Shown piece after piece: positions 18,519 to 29,090 of a DNA stretch of 64,000 bases. How positions within the stretch are numbered: the first letter of the stretch is position 1; every line of letters starts with the position of its first letter. The translations under genes were made by a program, and so were the position numbers. The stretch lies in NCBI RefSeq assembly GCF_000296815.2, contig NZ_CAIT01000007.1:434001-498000 (forward strand). Direction: 5' to 3'. Under the pieces are notes generated by a model. That model was not told the DNA's origin and did not search any database. It saw only the letters and a list, made by a program, of their open reading frames with translations. This stretch comes from Fibrisoma limi BUZ 3 (GTDB lineage: Bacteria; Bacteroidota; Bacteroidia; Cytophagales; Spirosomataceae).

Positions 18519-20822
18519 TTACAAGGATTTCGTCTGTAGGTCATCCCCTTTTTCCGGTTGAGGAAGCTGAATAACAAACTCAGTCCCCCGACCTTCCTTA
18601 CTATTGACCTCCAGAGAACCCTGATGCCCCTGGGTGACAATATCATAACTCAGCGACAACCCTAAGCCTGTGCCCTCTCCGGTGGGTTTAGTTGTGAAAA
18701 ATGGCTGAAAGATCTTCGCCTTCACGGATTCCGCCATACCCGTCCCATTGTCAGCAATGCGGATTTCGACCGCTCGCTGCCCGCCTGGCTCTGACAGTTG
18801 TAATGTACTGACCCAAACGGTGGGCGTGTAGTCCGCGGGTGCTACTTTACGCTGCTCATTGACCGCATAAAACGCATTGGTTAACAAATTGAGCAATACC
18901 CGGCCTATCTCCGTTGGTACTACGTCCACCTTGCCTAACGTGGAATCAAAATTGGTTACTATCTGACACTGGAAAGCCTTGTCTTTGGCCCGCTGTCCCT
19001 GATAAGCTAGTCGCAGGTATTCGTCTGCCAGCGCGTTCAGGTCGGTGGCTTGGCGCTCACCGGGAGTGCTCCGGGAGTGTTCTAACATGCTTTTGACAAT
19101 GCGACTGGCCCGACCGCCGTGCAGGGTAATTTTTTGTAGATTCTGTTCTAAATCACCCAGAATTTCCCCCGCGTATTCTTTGTCGGCTACCGGCAATTGC
19201 TGAAATGGGCCTTCTTTAAATTCTTCAATGAGTTCGGTGCTCACTTCAGAAAAGTTAGTCACGAAGTTCAATGGATTTTGAATCTCGTGAGCGATGCCTG
19301 CTGTGAGCTCTCCTAAACTAGCCAGCTTCTCTTTCTGAATAAGTTGAGCCTGCGTTTCTTTCAGCTCGTTCAGGGATTGACTCAGTTGGGCCGTGCGGAT
19401 GCTTACCTGCTGTTCAAGGGTTTCGTTCTGAGTAGTTAGCAGATGCTGCTTCTCCTGTTCCTGAGCCAGCGTCTGAGCCGACAACGCTTCCACCTCCAGC
19501 AGCTTTTCGGCCAGTGAGTGGTTGGTTTGCGAAAACTGTTTAGCCAGAAACAGGGTCACACCAACCGGGGAGCTGAGCGTGCTCAGGTTATAAAACACAT
19601 GAAGTAAAATGTGTCTGGTATACGGGTTCACGGGTAAGAGCGGAACGGCCAGATAAGCAATCAGAAAGACAATGAAACCGATCGCTCCCATGGTCAGAAT
19701 CCAGTATTCGGGTCCCCGTTTACGGGCAGCTAACAACAATAGTCGGGTCGACTGGACATCCGTCAGCACCAGGGCTAAAAAAATGCTCAGCCCATCGGGC
19801 ATGTTTACCTGCAGGGTAAACAGAACAACATAAACACTAAAGACCAGAAGGGCGGTATAAAAGAGAACGCCGATGCGCTTATCAAAGATGATGTAAACGG
19901 CACCCAGAAAGGCAAGATGCACCCCAAAGAAAAGCACCAATTGCCCAACGGCCCCGTACATCCGTAAAGGCACACTATGAACGTATTGATAGATAAGGGG
20001 TTGGTTCAAATAAGCCCAGGCGGCAAGAAGGCAATAGAGCCCAAACCAGGCATTAACTTTTTGGGCTGGATACCATTTATAAAACAGAAGGTGCAACAGA
20101 GATAGAATCAGAAACAAGCCCCCTTTGAAGTAGTCCAGAAATGTAGCATCAAAATTTCCGAAGCTATCCATCCGATACTGGTTGCGTTGGTCCGCCTGGT
20201 GGAGCTTAATAAGCAAAAATGGAATTGGCTGGGTCCAGAATTTGAAATAGGGAACCCCCTGCTGCCGCGCGAAACGTACCGCCAGCACCTGATGAGGCTC
20301 GGCGCCTAACTGGAAGTGGGTAGCTTGCCACAGGGCCTGATCGGCTCCTGAAGGATTGTAGGCTTCTACCAGGTCAGGATTGGCACTTACCCGGCCAAAC
20401 TGGCCGATAAGTCGTCCGTTCAGGTAGATCTGCGAAGCGACCTGCTGATCAACGAGCATGCTGATCACCTGGCTGGTTAAGGCAGAATCTACCCGAAGAT
20501 GCAGCCGCAACCAGCCAATGGACGTTTGCTGGATTTGAGCCAGTTCGGTGATGTTCCGGGTAGGGTCAATAGCTGGCCAGTGCCGATCATCTACATCCAC
20601 CTTCGCCCAATTCGGGTCATCACCCGCCTGCCACCGCCATCCCTGATTCAGCACGATCCCTTGTACGGGTAAGCTGTCAACACGAACTACGGCCTGACCC
20701 AGTGCCTGCCCCCCGGTAATGTACAGGAGAACGACGAGCGACAGTAACTTTATGAACGAGGATATCAAGCGTCGAGGCAGGAATGAGGTCAACCACAAAT
20801 GATGGCTTAATATACTTAACAC
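18519..20822 (-). CDS. Histidine kinase with 7TMR-DISM sensor
   Basis: 767 residues. Order: signal segment, an extracellular jelly-roll 7TMR-DISMED2-like domain (about 40-200, with GWRWQAGDDPNWAKVDVDD and WLRLHLRVDS), seven membrane segments (about 230-430), a coiled coil (EALSAQTLAQEQEKQHLL), HisKA with His512 in GIAHEIQNPLNF, and a GHKL ATPase (LLNLLTNAFYAV, ADNGTGM, GTGLGLSLS). These kinases are thought to sense carbohydrate-like ligands. No response regulator is fused or adjacent on the same strand. Confidence 0.93.
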   Translation of the reverse strand: MLSILSHHLWLTSFLPRRLISSFIKLLSLVVLLYITGGQALGQAVVRVDSLPVQGIVLNQGWRWQAGDDPNWAKVDVDDRHWPAIDPTRNITELAQIQQTSIGWLRLHLRVDSALTSQVISMLVDQQVASQIYLNGRLIGQFGRVSANPDLVEAYNPSGADQALWQATHFQLGAEPHQVLAVRFARQQGVPYFKFWTQPIPFLLIKLHQADQRNQYRMDSFGNFDATFLDYFKGGLFLILSLLHLLFYKWYPAQKVNAWFGLYCLLAAWAYLNQPLIYQYVHSVPLRMYGAVGQLVLFFGVHLAFLGAVYIIFDKRIGVLFYTALLVFSVYVVLFTLQVNMPDGLSIFLALVLTDVQSTRLLLLAARKRGPEYWILTMGAIGFIVFLIAYLAVPLLPVNPYTRHILLHVFYNLSTLSSPVGVTLFLAKQFSQTNHSLAEKLLEVEALSAQTLAQEQEKQHLLTTQNETLEQQVSIRTAQLSQSLNELKETQAQLIQKEKLASLGELTAGIAHEIQNPLNFVTNFSEVSTELIEEFKEGPFQQLPVADKEYAGEILGDLEQNLQKITLHGGRASRIVKSMLEHSRSTPGERQATDLNALADEYLRLAYQGQRAKDKAFQCQIVTNFDSTLGKVDVVPTEIGRVLLNLLTNAFYAVNEQRKVAPADYTPTVWVSTLQLSEPGGQRAVEIRIADNGTGMAESVKAKIFQPFFTTKPTGEGTGLGLSLSYDIVTQGHQGSLEVNSKEGRGTEFVIQLPQPEKGDDLQTKSL

Positions 20823-20905
20823 AAGTCAATTACCTGCTGCCGGCTTTGAAATTCTATTGACGTGAAACAAACGGTAGTGATCCCATCAGCACAAGTATAG
20901 GCAGC

Positions 20906-20938
20906 AAAAAGCCGCGCTCGGACTCACCCGGCGCGGCT
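20906..20938 (-). terminator. Intrinsic terminator of the ABC-F gene
   Basis: An 8-bp GC-rich stem (910-917 with 931-938 of this kb) followed on the minus strand by TTTTT, 28 bases after the ABC-F stop codon. Confidence 0.75.
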
Positions 20939-20965
20939 CTCTCAAAAATAGTAGTACCGTCTGTT

Positions 20966-22618
<1,653 letters not shown>

Positions 22619-22625
22619 TTAGCCA

Positions 22626-22633
22626 CAAAGGTA
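22626..22633 (-). promoter_or_regulatory. Predicted -7 box for the ABC-F gene
   Basis: Minus-strand TACCTTTG matches TAnnTTTG, 29 bases before the start codon. No clear -33 element. Confidence 0.35.
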
Positions 22634-22698
22634 CGAAAATTTACTGCCATTGTCAGGACCGGCTACGCATTTTCGGTCTATTGGCGTATGTTTCGGGG

Positions 22699-23490
22699 TT
22701 ACCGGAACTCAAACCCTTTCATAAACTCATCGCGGTAGCTACGGCCAACGGGGATGCAGTACGAACCGATATAAATTTCGTGTTCGCTGAATGAATCCAC
22801 GTGCCGCAGGTTCACGGCGTAGGAACGATGCGTACGGACCACGTCGGGCGTCTGGAGCTTTTCCAGTACTTTGCCGAGCACCAGCCTCAGGGTGTATTTG
22901 GATTCTTTTGTGATGATGTCCGTATAGTTGCCTTCCGACTGCAGGTACAATACATCGTCGATCCGAAACTTCGTAAAGCGGTAATTCTGCTTGATAAACA
23001 CGTACTCTTTCGTGTGCAGCATCAATTCGCCCTTCCCGATCTGCTCGGCCCCTTCCGGAAGGGTGTGACTACCGTTACCAGCCGACACCGTACCCAGGTC
23101 GTCGATACCCGGCGACAGGGCAAAATTCTGAATAGCCAGATCAATGGCACTTCGCAGGCTGAAATCGTTAAAAGGCTTGGTTATATAAGCCGAAGGCGAA
23201 ACCGTTCGCGCCCGCTCAAACGTATCGTTGTCAGTCAGCCCGGTGAGAAAAATCAAGGGGCTCTGCTTGACTTGCCGCATCCGACGGGCCGTTTCGATGC
23301 CGTCCCATTCGCCCAGAATGTGAATATCGAGCAGCGCCAGATCAATCGGGTACTCCTGGTATAAGGCAAGTGCCCGCGGACCATTGTCGGCCACGGCAAC
23401 GACCTGATACCCCATCTGTGACAATCGATGCGACAAGTCCATGCTGATAATGGCTTCGTCTTCGACGATTAATATATTGATCGGATCCAT
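22699..23490 (-). CDS. LytTR-family response regulator
   Basis: 263 residues from the ATG at 23490 (frame open to 23505). Receiver domain: VEDEA acidic pair, phospho-Asp55 in LALLDIHILGEWDG and Lys in ITKPFNDF. After a linker of about 40 residues comes a C-terminal LytTR DNA-binding domain (IDDVLYLQSEGNYTDI and VVRTHRSYAVNLRHV). Receiver plus LytTR is typical of Bacteroidetes regulators controlled by a LytS-like or soluble kinase. No kinase is adjacent on the same strand; the ethylene-receptor-like kinase starts 0.76 kb away, divergently. Confidence 0.93.
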   Translation of the reverse strand: MDPINILIVEDEAIISMDLSHRLSQMGYQVVAVADNGPRALALYQEYPIDLALLDIHILGEWDGIETARRMRQVKQSPLIFLTGLTDNDTFERARTVSPSAYITKPFNDFSLRSAIDLAIQNFALSPGIDDLGTVSAGNGSHTLPEGAEQIGKGELMLHTKEYVFIKQNYRFTKFRIDDVLYLQSEGNYTDIITKESKYTLRLVLGKVLEKLQTPDVVRTHRSYAVNLRHVDSFSEHEIYIGSYCIPVGRSYRDEFMKGFEFR

Positions 23491-24246
23491 ATACGTATAC
23501 GGCACAAAGCGAATCCACCACCCGGCGAACTCCGACCTTGTGCGTTAGTTGGATAGAACAGTATGTTTCGAGTGCGTTGATCTACACCTACGGCACTATT
23601 CATGGGATTTGCTGATTCTGCGCCCCTACATATAATGTAATGACAGGTATGACGCAGCAATAGATTGGTGGGTACGGATCAGCTTTGCATCGGCAGCGGC
23701 TAGCGTATTGCCGAAAAATGTGTCTGCACAGGTCATCGAACCATGGTCGATTTCCTTTTCAGCACCCTAAAATGTGTAGATGGTGGTTATAGTACACCCA
23801 TGCCTGACGGATGCACGTAAATAAACATACGAAGTTTACCGAAATACCGATTACTTCGTATGACCAACTGACGCAATTTGGGTGTATTCTCTGCTGCCAT
23901 CGGCTTCAGCAATGCCGGAACAGATGATGCAACAACCCCTCAGGAAGACAGACAAACAGGATGAGAAATTGTCTGTACACGACCAGCGTTCAGCAAGCTG
24001 GGTGAAGAGGGTGGGCTGGACTGAAGGATGCGGATTAGTAGTTGTTTTTCCATGTAGCGAGTGTATACAAAGCGTATAAGGCAAACATACTAAAACTTTC
24101 ATCATATCTCTTTCGGTAAACCTGCGGTTTCTGTTATTATTTGGTAGCTTTATACGTGCAAACTACCTGAAGATCTTGCCAAAGAAACCGCAATGGCTTC
24201 AGGAAAGACAGGCTGTACACTCTCTGTAATTGTTTGTTACCTCATC
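23491..24246. other. 750-base intergenic region with one operator-like inverted repeat
   Basis: Divergent spacer between the LytTR regulator and the ethylene-receptor-like kinase. It contains a perfect 10-bp inverted repeat (CATACGAAGT at 23826-23835, ACTTCGTATG at 23853-23862, 17-base spacer). Short frames here (for example minus 23851-24105) look non-coding to me. Confidence 0.45.
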
Positions 24247-25410
24247 ATGCAGCAAGTTATTGACTTCTTTCGTCGCCTGACCGACATGAGCGACTGGCCC
24301 CCGCGCTGGTTCTGCGGGACCTGGTCCGACTTTCACGGTTGGTTGTATATTATCTCGGATCTGACCATCTGGCTGGCTTACATGGCGATTCCGCTGATTT
24401 TGGTTCGGTTCGTTATCATAAAGAAAGGCGTACCGCTATCGGGTGTATTCTGGCTGTTTGGTGCGTTCATTCTCCTCTGTGGCCTGACACACCTCATTGA
24501 TGCCATGATGTTCTGGCTACCGGCCTACCGAATTAACGCCCTGATCCGGTTCCTGACGGGTATCGTATCTGTGGCCACCGTGATTGCTCTGATTCGTTAT
24601 TTCAACGAGGCCGTTGGCCTGCGGACCTCCCGGGAATACGACCGGGAACTGTCGTACCGGCAACTGGCCATGCAGGAACTGACTCGCTCCAACCAGGAAC
24701 TCCAGCAGTTTGCCTACGTAGCCTCCCACGATCTGCAATCGCCGTTGAAAACCATTACCAGCTACCTGACGCTTTTTGAAGCCAAACACGGTGCCCAGCT
24801 CGACAGCGATGCCCGGCGGCTCATCACCGTATCGGCCACTGCGGCCGAACGGATGCGGCATCTTATCAGCGATTTGCTGGAATTTTCGCGGGTGGGCAGT
24901 GAGGTAGCCTTTACTCCGGTCGACCTGAATCGACTCGTCGACGAAATTACGGAAGAGCTACAGGCCGAAATTCAGGCAACCGGCGCAACGATTGATAAAT
25001 CCGTACTGCCAACAGTTCTGGGGCATAGTAGTGACCTGAAACAACTCTTTCAGAACCTGATCACCAATGCCATTAAGTACCGCCGTCCTGGCGTGGCTCC
25101 TCAGATCAGAATCCAGGTCATGGATGAGCTTCATCAGTACCGGTTCGCCATCAGCGATAATGGTATCGGCATCGAACGGCAGTATTTCGACCGGGTATTT
25201 CAGATTTTTCAGCGGCTACACGGCCGCAACGAGTATTCCGGAACTGGAATCGGGCTTGCTACCTGTAAAAAGGTTATTGATATTTACGGCGGTCAAATCT
25301 GGCTCGATAGCGTCGTTGACAGTGGCACCACCGTTTACTTTACCATTCCTAAAGTCATAAAACACCTCCATCAGTATGCCAAGGCCGATTCGTTGCATTC
25401 TCTTAATTGA
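24247..25410 (+). CDS. Histidine kinase with ethylene-receptor-like N-terminal domain
   Basis: 387 residues from the ATG at 24247 (the frame also allows 24193). Three membrane helices at about 30-120 match the ethylene-binding domain of plant ETR1: Asp38 in IISDL, Tyr45, Ile75, Cys78 and His82 in GAFILLCGLTHLID lie exactly 13 residues after ETR1 Asp25, Tyr32, Ile62, Cys65 and His69; Cys and His are the Cu(I) ligands. A short coiled coil, HisKA with His161 in ASHDLQSPL and a GHKL ATPase (NLITNAIKYR, SDNGIGIE, GTGIGLATC) follow. There is no GAF domain. The next gene, a receiver, overlaps it by 35 bases and is the likely phosphate acceptor. Confidence 0.9.
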   Translation: MQQVIDFFRRLTDMSDWPPRWFCGTWSDFHGWLYIISDLTIWLAYMAIPLILVRFVIIKKGVPLSGVFWLFGAFILLCGLTHLIDAMMFWLPAYRINALIRFLTGIVSVATVIALIRYFNEAVGLRTSREYDRELSYRQLAMQELTRSNQELQQFAYVASHDLQSPLKTITSYLTLFEAKHGAQLDSDARRLITVSATAAERMRHLISDLLEFSRVGSEVAFTPVDLNRLVDEITEELQAEIQATGATIDKSVLPTVLGHSSDLKQLFQNLITNAIKYRRPGVAPQIRIQVMDELHQYRFAISDNGIGIERQYFDRVFQIFQRLHGRNEYSGTGIGLATCKKVIDIYGGQIWLDSVVDSGTTVYFTIPKVIKHLHQYAKADSLHSLN

Positions 25411-25783
25411 CGACGACCCCGACGACAACTACATCCATCAGCTTATCATTGACGAAACCGAACTGTGCGAAACAGTACGTGTTGCAGAAAATGGCCAATT
25501 GGGACTGGCCTATTTAACCAAAACGGATCATCCGGACTACGTACGGCCGGATATTATTCTGCTGGATATAAATATGCCCGGCATGAATGGGTTTGAGTTT
25601 CTCGAACACTACCGGCAAATTGACCCAAGCCTGCAAAGTCGCGTGGTGCTGCTGATGCTGACCACCTCGCTCTTTCCGGCCGATACCACCCGGGCTCGCC
25701 AGTTCAGTGAAGTGAAAGGCTATCTGTCGAAGCCTTTATCGCAGGATATGCTTCAGACCATTGTGAATCAACACTTCAGTTGA
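25376..25783 (+). CDS. Single-domain response regulator (CheY/Rcp1-like)
   Basis: 135 residues, receiver only: acidic cluster IDDDPDD, phospho-Asp64 in IILLDINMPGMNGFEF, Thr in LMLTTS and Lys in YLSKPLS. The start lies inside the 3' end of the preceding kinase gene (35-base overlap), so the two are translationally coupled and form a cognate pair. With no output domain it presumably acts by protein contact or as a phosphorelay intermediate, as Rcp1-type regulators of phytochrome-like kinases do. Confidence 0.93.
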   Translation: MPRPIRCILLIDDDPDDNYIHQLIIDETELCETVRVAENGQLGLAYLTKTDHPDYVRPDIILLDINMPGMNGFEFLEHYRQIDPSLQSRVVLLMLTTSLFPADTTRARQFSEVKGYLSKPLSQDMLQTIVNQHFS

Positions 25784-25796
25784 TGCGTTAGCTACC

Positions 25797-25831
25797 ATAA
25801 AAAAGGCCGGCTGGACAACTCCAGCCGGCCT
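25797..25831 (-). terminator. Intrinsic terminator of alaS
   Basis: A perfect 11-bp stem (AGGCCGGCTGG at 25804-25814 with 25821-25831, 6-base loop) followed on the minus strand by TTTTTTAT, 17 bases after the alaS stop. It may also end the convergent response regulator. Confidence 0.85.
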
Positions 25832-25848
25832 ACCTATATACTTGACCG

Positions 25849-28506
25849 TTACTGCGCCAGGAGCTGTTTTCCCTGCGCCAGAGCCGCATCCAGTCCGGAC
25901 GCATCAGAGCCACCGGCCGTAGCAAAAAACGGTTGTCCGCCCCCACCGCCTTTGATATTTTTGGCCAACTCCTTCACCACCTGCCCGGCGTTCATGTTTT
26001 TACCTTTGATCAGCTCGTCTGGTAGCATTACGGCCAGTTGGGGCTTGCCGTTGATGTCGGCGCCCAGCACCAGTGCCAGGTTATCGACCTTTGCTTTCAG
26101 ATCGTAGGCCAGTTGCTTGAGCGCGTCGGCCGACGGTACGTCAACCTTTTCCACCAGGACGCTATGACCGTTGGTCGCTTCAACTTTATCCAGCAGTTGA
26201 TTTTTCAACTGCTGCACCTTTTCGTTCTGGAGCGCTTCGACCTGTTTCTGCAGAGCGCTTCGTTCTTCCAGCAATCCCTGAACGGCTTTCACGAGGTCTT
26301 TCGGGGCTTTCATCAACTCCTTCAGTTCGTTGACGATGGCAAACTGCTCGTTCACCAGGGTTTCGGCTCCAAGGGCGGTTTTGGCTTCTACCCGCCGGAC
26401 ACCGGTTGATACCGACCCTTCTGACGTAAATTTAAACAGACCGATATGGCCGGTTGATGGTACGTGTGTGCCACCGCAGAGTTCGACGGAGTAGTCAGGA
26501 TCGAACGTAATAACCCGAACAAAGTCGCCGTACTTCTCACCGAACAGGGCCATCGCACCCAGTTCTTTAGCTTCTTCGATCGGTACGTTCCGTTTTTCGT
26601 CGAGCCTGATGTCTTCGCGGATTTTCTCGTTGACGATCCGCTCCACTTCGGCCAGTTGTTCGTCGGTTACTTTCTGGAAGTGCGAGAAGTCGAACCGCAG
26701 GGCATCGGGGCCAACGTAGGAGCCTTTCTGTGCTACGTGCGTACCCAGCACCTCACGCAGGGCCGCATGAAGCAGGTGCGTAGCGGAGTGATTACTGCAC
26801 GTCAGCTCGCGACGTTCGACATTGATGCTGGCATATACCTGATCCGCTTCTGTCAGTAAGTCGTCAATACCCCGTACGTCCTGCACAATGTGAATCGGCA
26901 GGTCGTTTTCTTTCTTCGTGTCCAGCACCGTTAACGTACCGATCGACTCACCACCCGCGAACAATTGCAGCGTACCCGTGTCGCCAATCTGTCCACCCGA
27001 TTCGGCGTAAAACGGTGTTTTATCGAGCACGACCTGCACCTGCGTGCCTTGCTTATTCTGAATCTTGCGGTACTTTATGATCTGGGCGTAGGCTTCCGGC
27101 TGATCGTAGCCGACAAACTCCGTCCGCTCCGATTCCGCTAGTTCAACCCAGTCGCCCGCCGACGAAGCGGCATCTTTTCGGGACCGGGCTTTCTGCTCGG
27201 CCAGTGCCTGCTGGAAACCCTCTTCGTCTATCTTGAGGCCCTTTTCGCGGGCAATCAGCGCCGTGAGGTCAGCCGGGAAGCCGAACGTATCGTTCAGTTC
27301 GAACACCGTTTCGCCGGGGATGGTATCCTTGCCTTCGCTTGTCAACTGACCGATGATCTGATCCAGACGACCCAGCCCCGTTCCCAGCGTCCGCAGGAAC
27401 GCAATCTCCTCCTCCCGAATCACCGTAGCAACGAAATCGCGCTGGGCGTTCAGCTCGGGGAATACGTCGGCAAACTGCATCGCCAATGTCGGCACGAGTT
27501 TGGTCATGAACGGCTCGGTCAGGTTCAGGTACGAGTAGCCGTAGCGAATGGCCCGGCGCAGAATCCGGCGAATTACGTAACCGGCCTTGGCGTTCGACGG
27601 CACCAGTCCATCGGCAATGGCGAACGATACGGCCCGAATGTGGTCGGCAATCACGCGCATGGCTACGGCCGTCATGCCGCCCTCGCCGTACGAACGACCG
27701 CTGAGTTCTTCAATGACGCCGATGGTGCCCCAGAATACGTCGGTGTCGTAGTTCGACAGTTTTCCCTGGATAGCCATGCATAACCGCTCGAAGCCCATGC
27801 CCGTATCGACATGGCGGGCAGGCAGCGGTTCCAGCGATCCGTCGGCCTTGCGGTTGAACTGCATGAACACGAGGTTCCAGATTTCGACAACCTGCGGGTG
27901 GTCGGCGTTGACGAGTTCCTTGCCGGGCTTCTGCTCAACCTCAGCCTGGGGGCGCAGGTCAACGTGAATTTCGGAACACGGACCACACGGCCCCGTGTCG
28001 CCCATCTCCCAGAAGTTATCTTTCTTATTGCCGTAGATGATACGGTCTTCGCCAACGATCGGCTTCCAGAGATCGAATGCTTCCTGATCGAACGGGACAC
28101 CGTCGCGCTCATCGCCCTGAAACACCGATACGTAGAGCCGGTCTTTCGGCAATTTGTAAACCTCGGTCAGCAGTTCCCACGCCCAGGCAATGGCTTCCTT
28201 CTTGAAGTAATCACCAAACGACCAGTTGCCGAGCATCTCGAACATCGTGTGGTGGTACGTATCAAAACCGACATCCTCCAGGTCGTTGTGCTTACCCGAC
28301 ACCCGCAGGCATTTCTGCGTATCCGCGACGCGCTTCGACGGGGGCGTTCCGTTGCCCAAGAAGAAGTCTTTAAACTGCGCCATGCCCGAGTTGTTGAACA
28401 TCAGCGTCGGGTCGTTTTTGGCAACCAGCGGAGCCGAAGGAACAATCAGGTGTTCTTTAGAACGGAAAAAGTCGAGAAAATGCCGGCGTATTTCGTGGGA
28501 AGTCAT
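25849..28506 (-). CDS. alaS: Alanyl-tRNA synthetase
   Basis: 885 residues, the family's usual length. Charges tRNA-Ala in the cytoplasm. The class II catalytic core begins [19 protein letters not shown] with [14 protein letters not shown]; the editing domain carries HSATHLLH and the distal CGGTH zinc motif; a C-terminal coiled coil and a DHHA1-type glycine-rich end ([17 protein letters not shown]) close the protein. Monocistronic, with a strong terminator behind. Confidence 0.98.
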   Translation of the reverse strand: MTSHEIRRHFLDFFRSKEHLIVPSAPLVAKNDPTLMFNNSGMAQFKDFFLGNGTPPSKRVADTQKCLRVSGKHNDLEDVGFDTYHHTMFEMLGNWSFGDYFKKEAIAWAWELLTEVYKLPKDRLYVSVFQGDERDGVPFDQEAFDLWKPIVGEDRIIYGNKKDNFWEMGDTGPCGPCSEIHVDLRPQAEVEQKPGKELVNADHPQVVEIWNLVFMQFNRKADGSLEPLPARHVDTGMGFERLCMAIQGKLSNYDTDVFWGTIGVIEELSGRSYGEGGMTAVAMRVIADHIRAVSFAIADGLVPSNAKAGYVIRRILRRAIRYGYSYLNLTEPFMTKLVPTLAMQFADVFPELNAQRDFVATVIREEEIAFLRTLGTGLGRLDQIIGQLTSEGKDTIPGETVFELNDTFGFPADLTALIAREKGLKIDEEGFQQALAEQKARSRKDAASSAGDWVELAESERTEFVGYDQPEAYAQIIKYRKIQNKQGTQVQVVLDKTPFYAESGGQIGDTGTLQLFAGGESIGTLTVLDTKKENDLPIHIVQDVRGIDDLLTEADQVYASINVERRELTCSNHSATHLLHAALREVLGTHVAQKGSYVGPDALRFDFSHFQKVTDEQLAEVERIVNEKIREDIRLDEKRNVPIEEAKELGAMALFGEKYGDFVRVITFDPDYSVELCGGTHVPSTGHIGLFKFTSEGSVSTGVRRVEAKTALGAETLVNEQFAIVNELKELMKAPKDLVKAVQGLLEERSALQKQVEALQNEKVQQLKNQLLDKVEATNGHSVLVEKVDVPSADALKQLAYDLKAKVDNLALVLGADINGKPQLAVMLPDELIKGKNMNAGQVVKELAKNIKGGGGGQPFFATAGGSDASGLDAALAQGKQLLAQ

Positions 28507-28527
28507 ATTTTCGGTAAACTGTTAGGC

Positions 28528-28599
28528 AGTTTGTGGTTCGTACTAATCGGACGCAGGCAATCCCTGGTGAAACGAACTACGGACCACAAACCACAAACT
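28528..28599. repeat. Dispersed intergenic palindrome, copy 1
   Basis: Inverted repeat AGTTTGTGGTT (28528-28538) and AACCACAAACT (28589-28599), followed by ACAAAC. Same core as copies at 43277-43337 and 54509-54593. It lies between the divergent alaS and merR-type genes, about 60 bases before the latter's start. Confidence 0.6.
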
Positions 28600-28667
28600 A
28601 CAAACAATCAGGCCGCAAATTTACGGCAAAACTTGCGTTTTTTCAGGAAGGTCAGGAAGTTTGTCGT

Positions 28668-29090
28668 ATGGAGCAGCCGGGCAAACGATACTACAGCATA
28701 CGGGAAGTAGCCGACATGTTCAGCACGAATACGTCCAAGCTACGCTTCTACGAAACGGAGTTCCCAACGCTCAAGCCTAAGAAAAATCGAGCTGGCGACC
28801 GCATCTATACGCAAGCCGACATCGACCACCTGAAGGAGATTTTCGAACTAATCGACGGTAAAGGTTTTACGTTGGCCGGAGCCCGCGACTACCTCAAAAG
28901 CCGCATATCCAGCCAGCGCGAGAACGCCCGGATTATTGCCCGGCTAAACGAAATCAAGGCGTTTTTGCAGCAGGTCCGCAACAGCCTCGACGCACCCGAC
29001 GCCGTCAGTACCACACAATCACCTGATCAGCCGGCTTCCGCTGAATATCCGGCACCGTTGCATCCGGAGCCGGGTACCCCACCGGAATAA
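28668..29090 (+). CDS. MerR-family transcriptional regulator
   Basis: 140 residues from the ATG at 28668 (frame open to 28533, through the intergenic repeat). The first about 75 residues are a MerR winged helix: YYSIREVADMFSTNTSKLRFYE, then NRAGDRIYTQADID and KGFTLAGARDYLK. A helix ending near residue 108 completes a normal short Bacteroidetes MerR protein. The last about 30 residues are Pro/Ser-rich and lie largely in the part overlapping the convergent nitroreductase gene (29005-29090), so this tail is read from antisense of the neighbour. No effector-binding domain. Confidence 0.88.
   Translation: MEQPGKRYYSIREVADMFSTNTSKLRFYETEFPTLKPKKNRAGDRIYTQADIDHLKEIFELIDGKGFTLAGARDYLKSRISSQRENARIIARLNEIKAFLQQVRNSLDAPDAVSTTQSPDQPASAEYPAPLHPEPGTPPE

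Noticed and set aside
23851-24105. 84-codon minus-strand Cys-rich frame, and a shorter peptide frame inside it
   Set aside because: Considered as a small secreted or modified peptide, but there is no leader motif, no modification genes nearby and no promoter box.
27811-28710. Long plus-strand frame of about 300 codons antisense to alaS
   Set aside because: Lies opposite a certain house-keeping gene; its sequence has no protein-family character. Similar antisense frames over the peroxidase and pump genes were rejected for the same reason.
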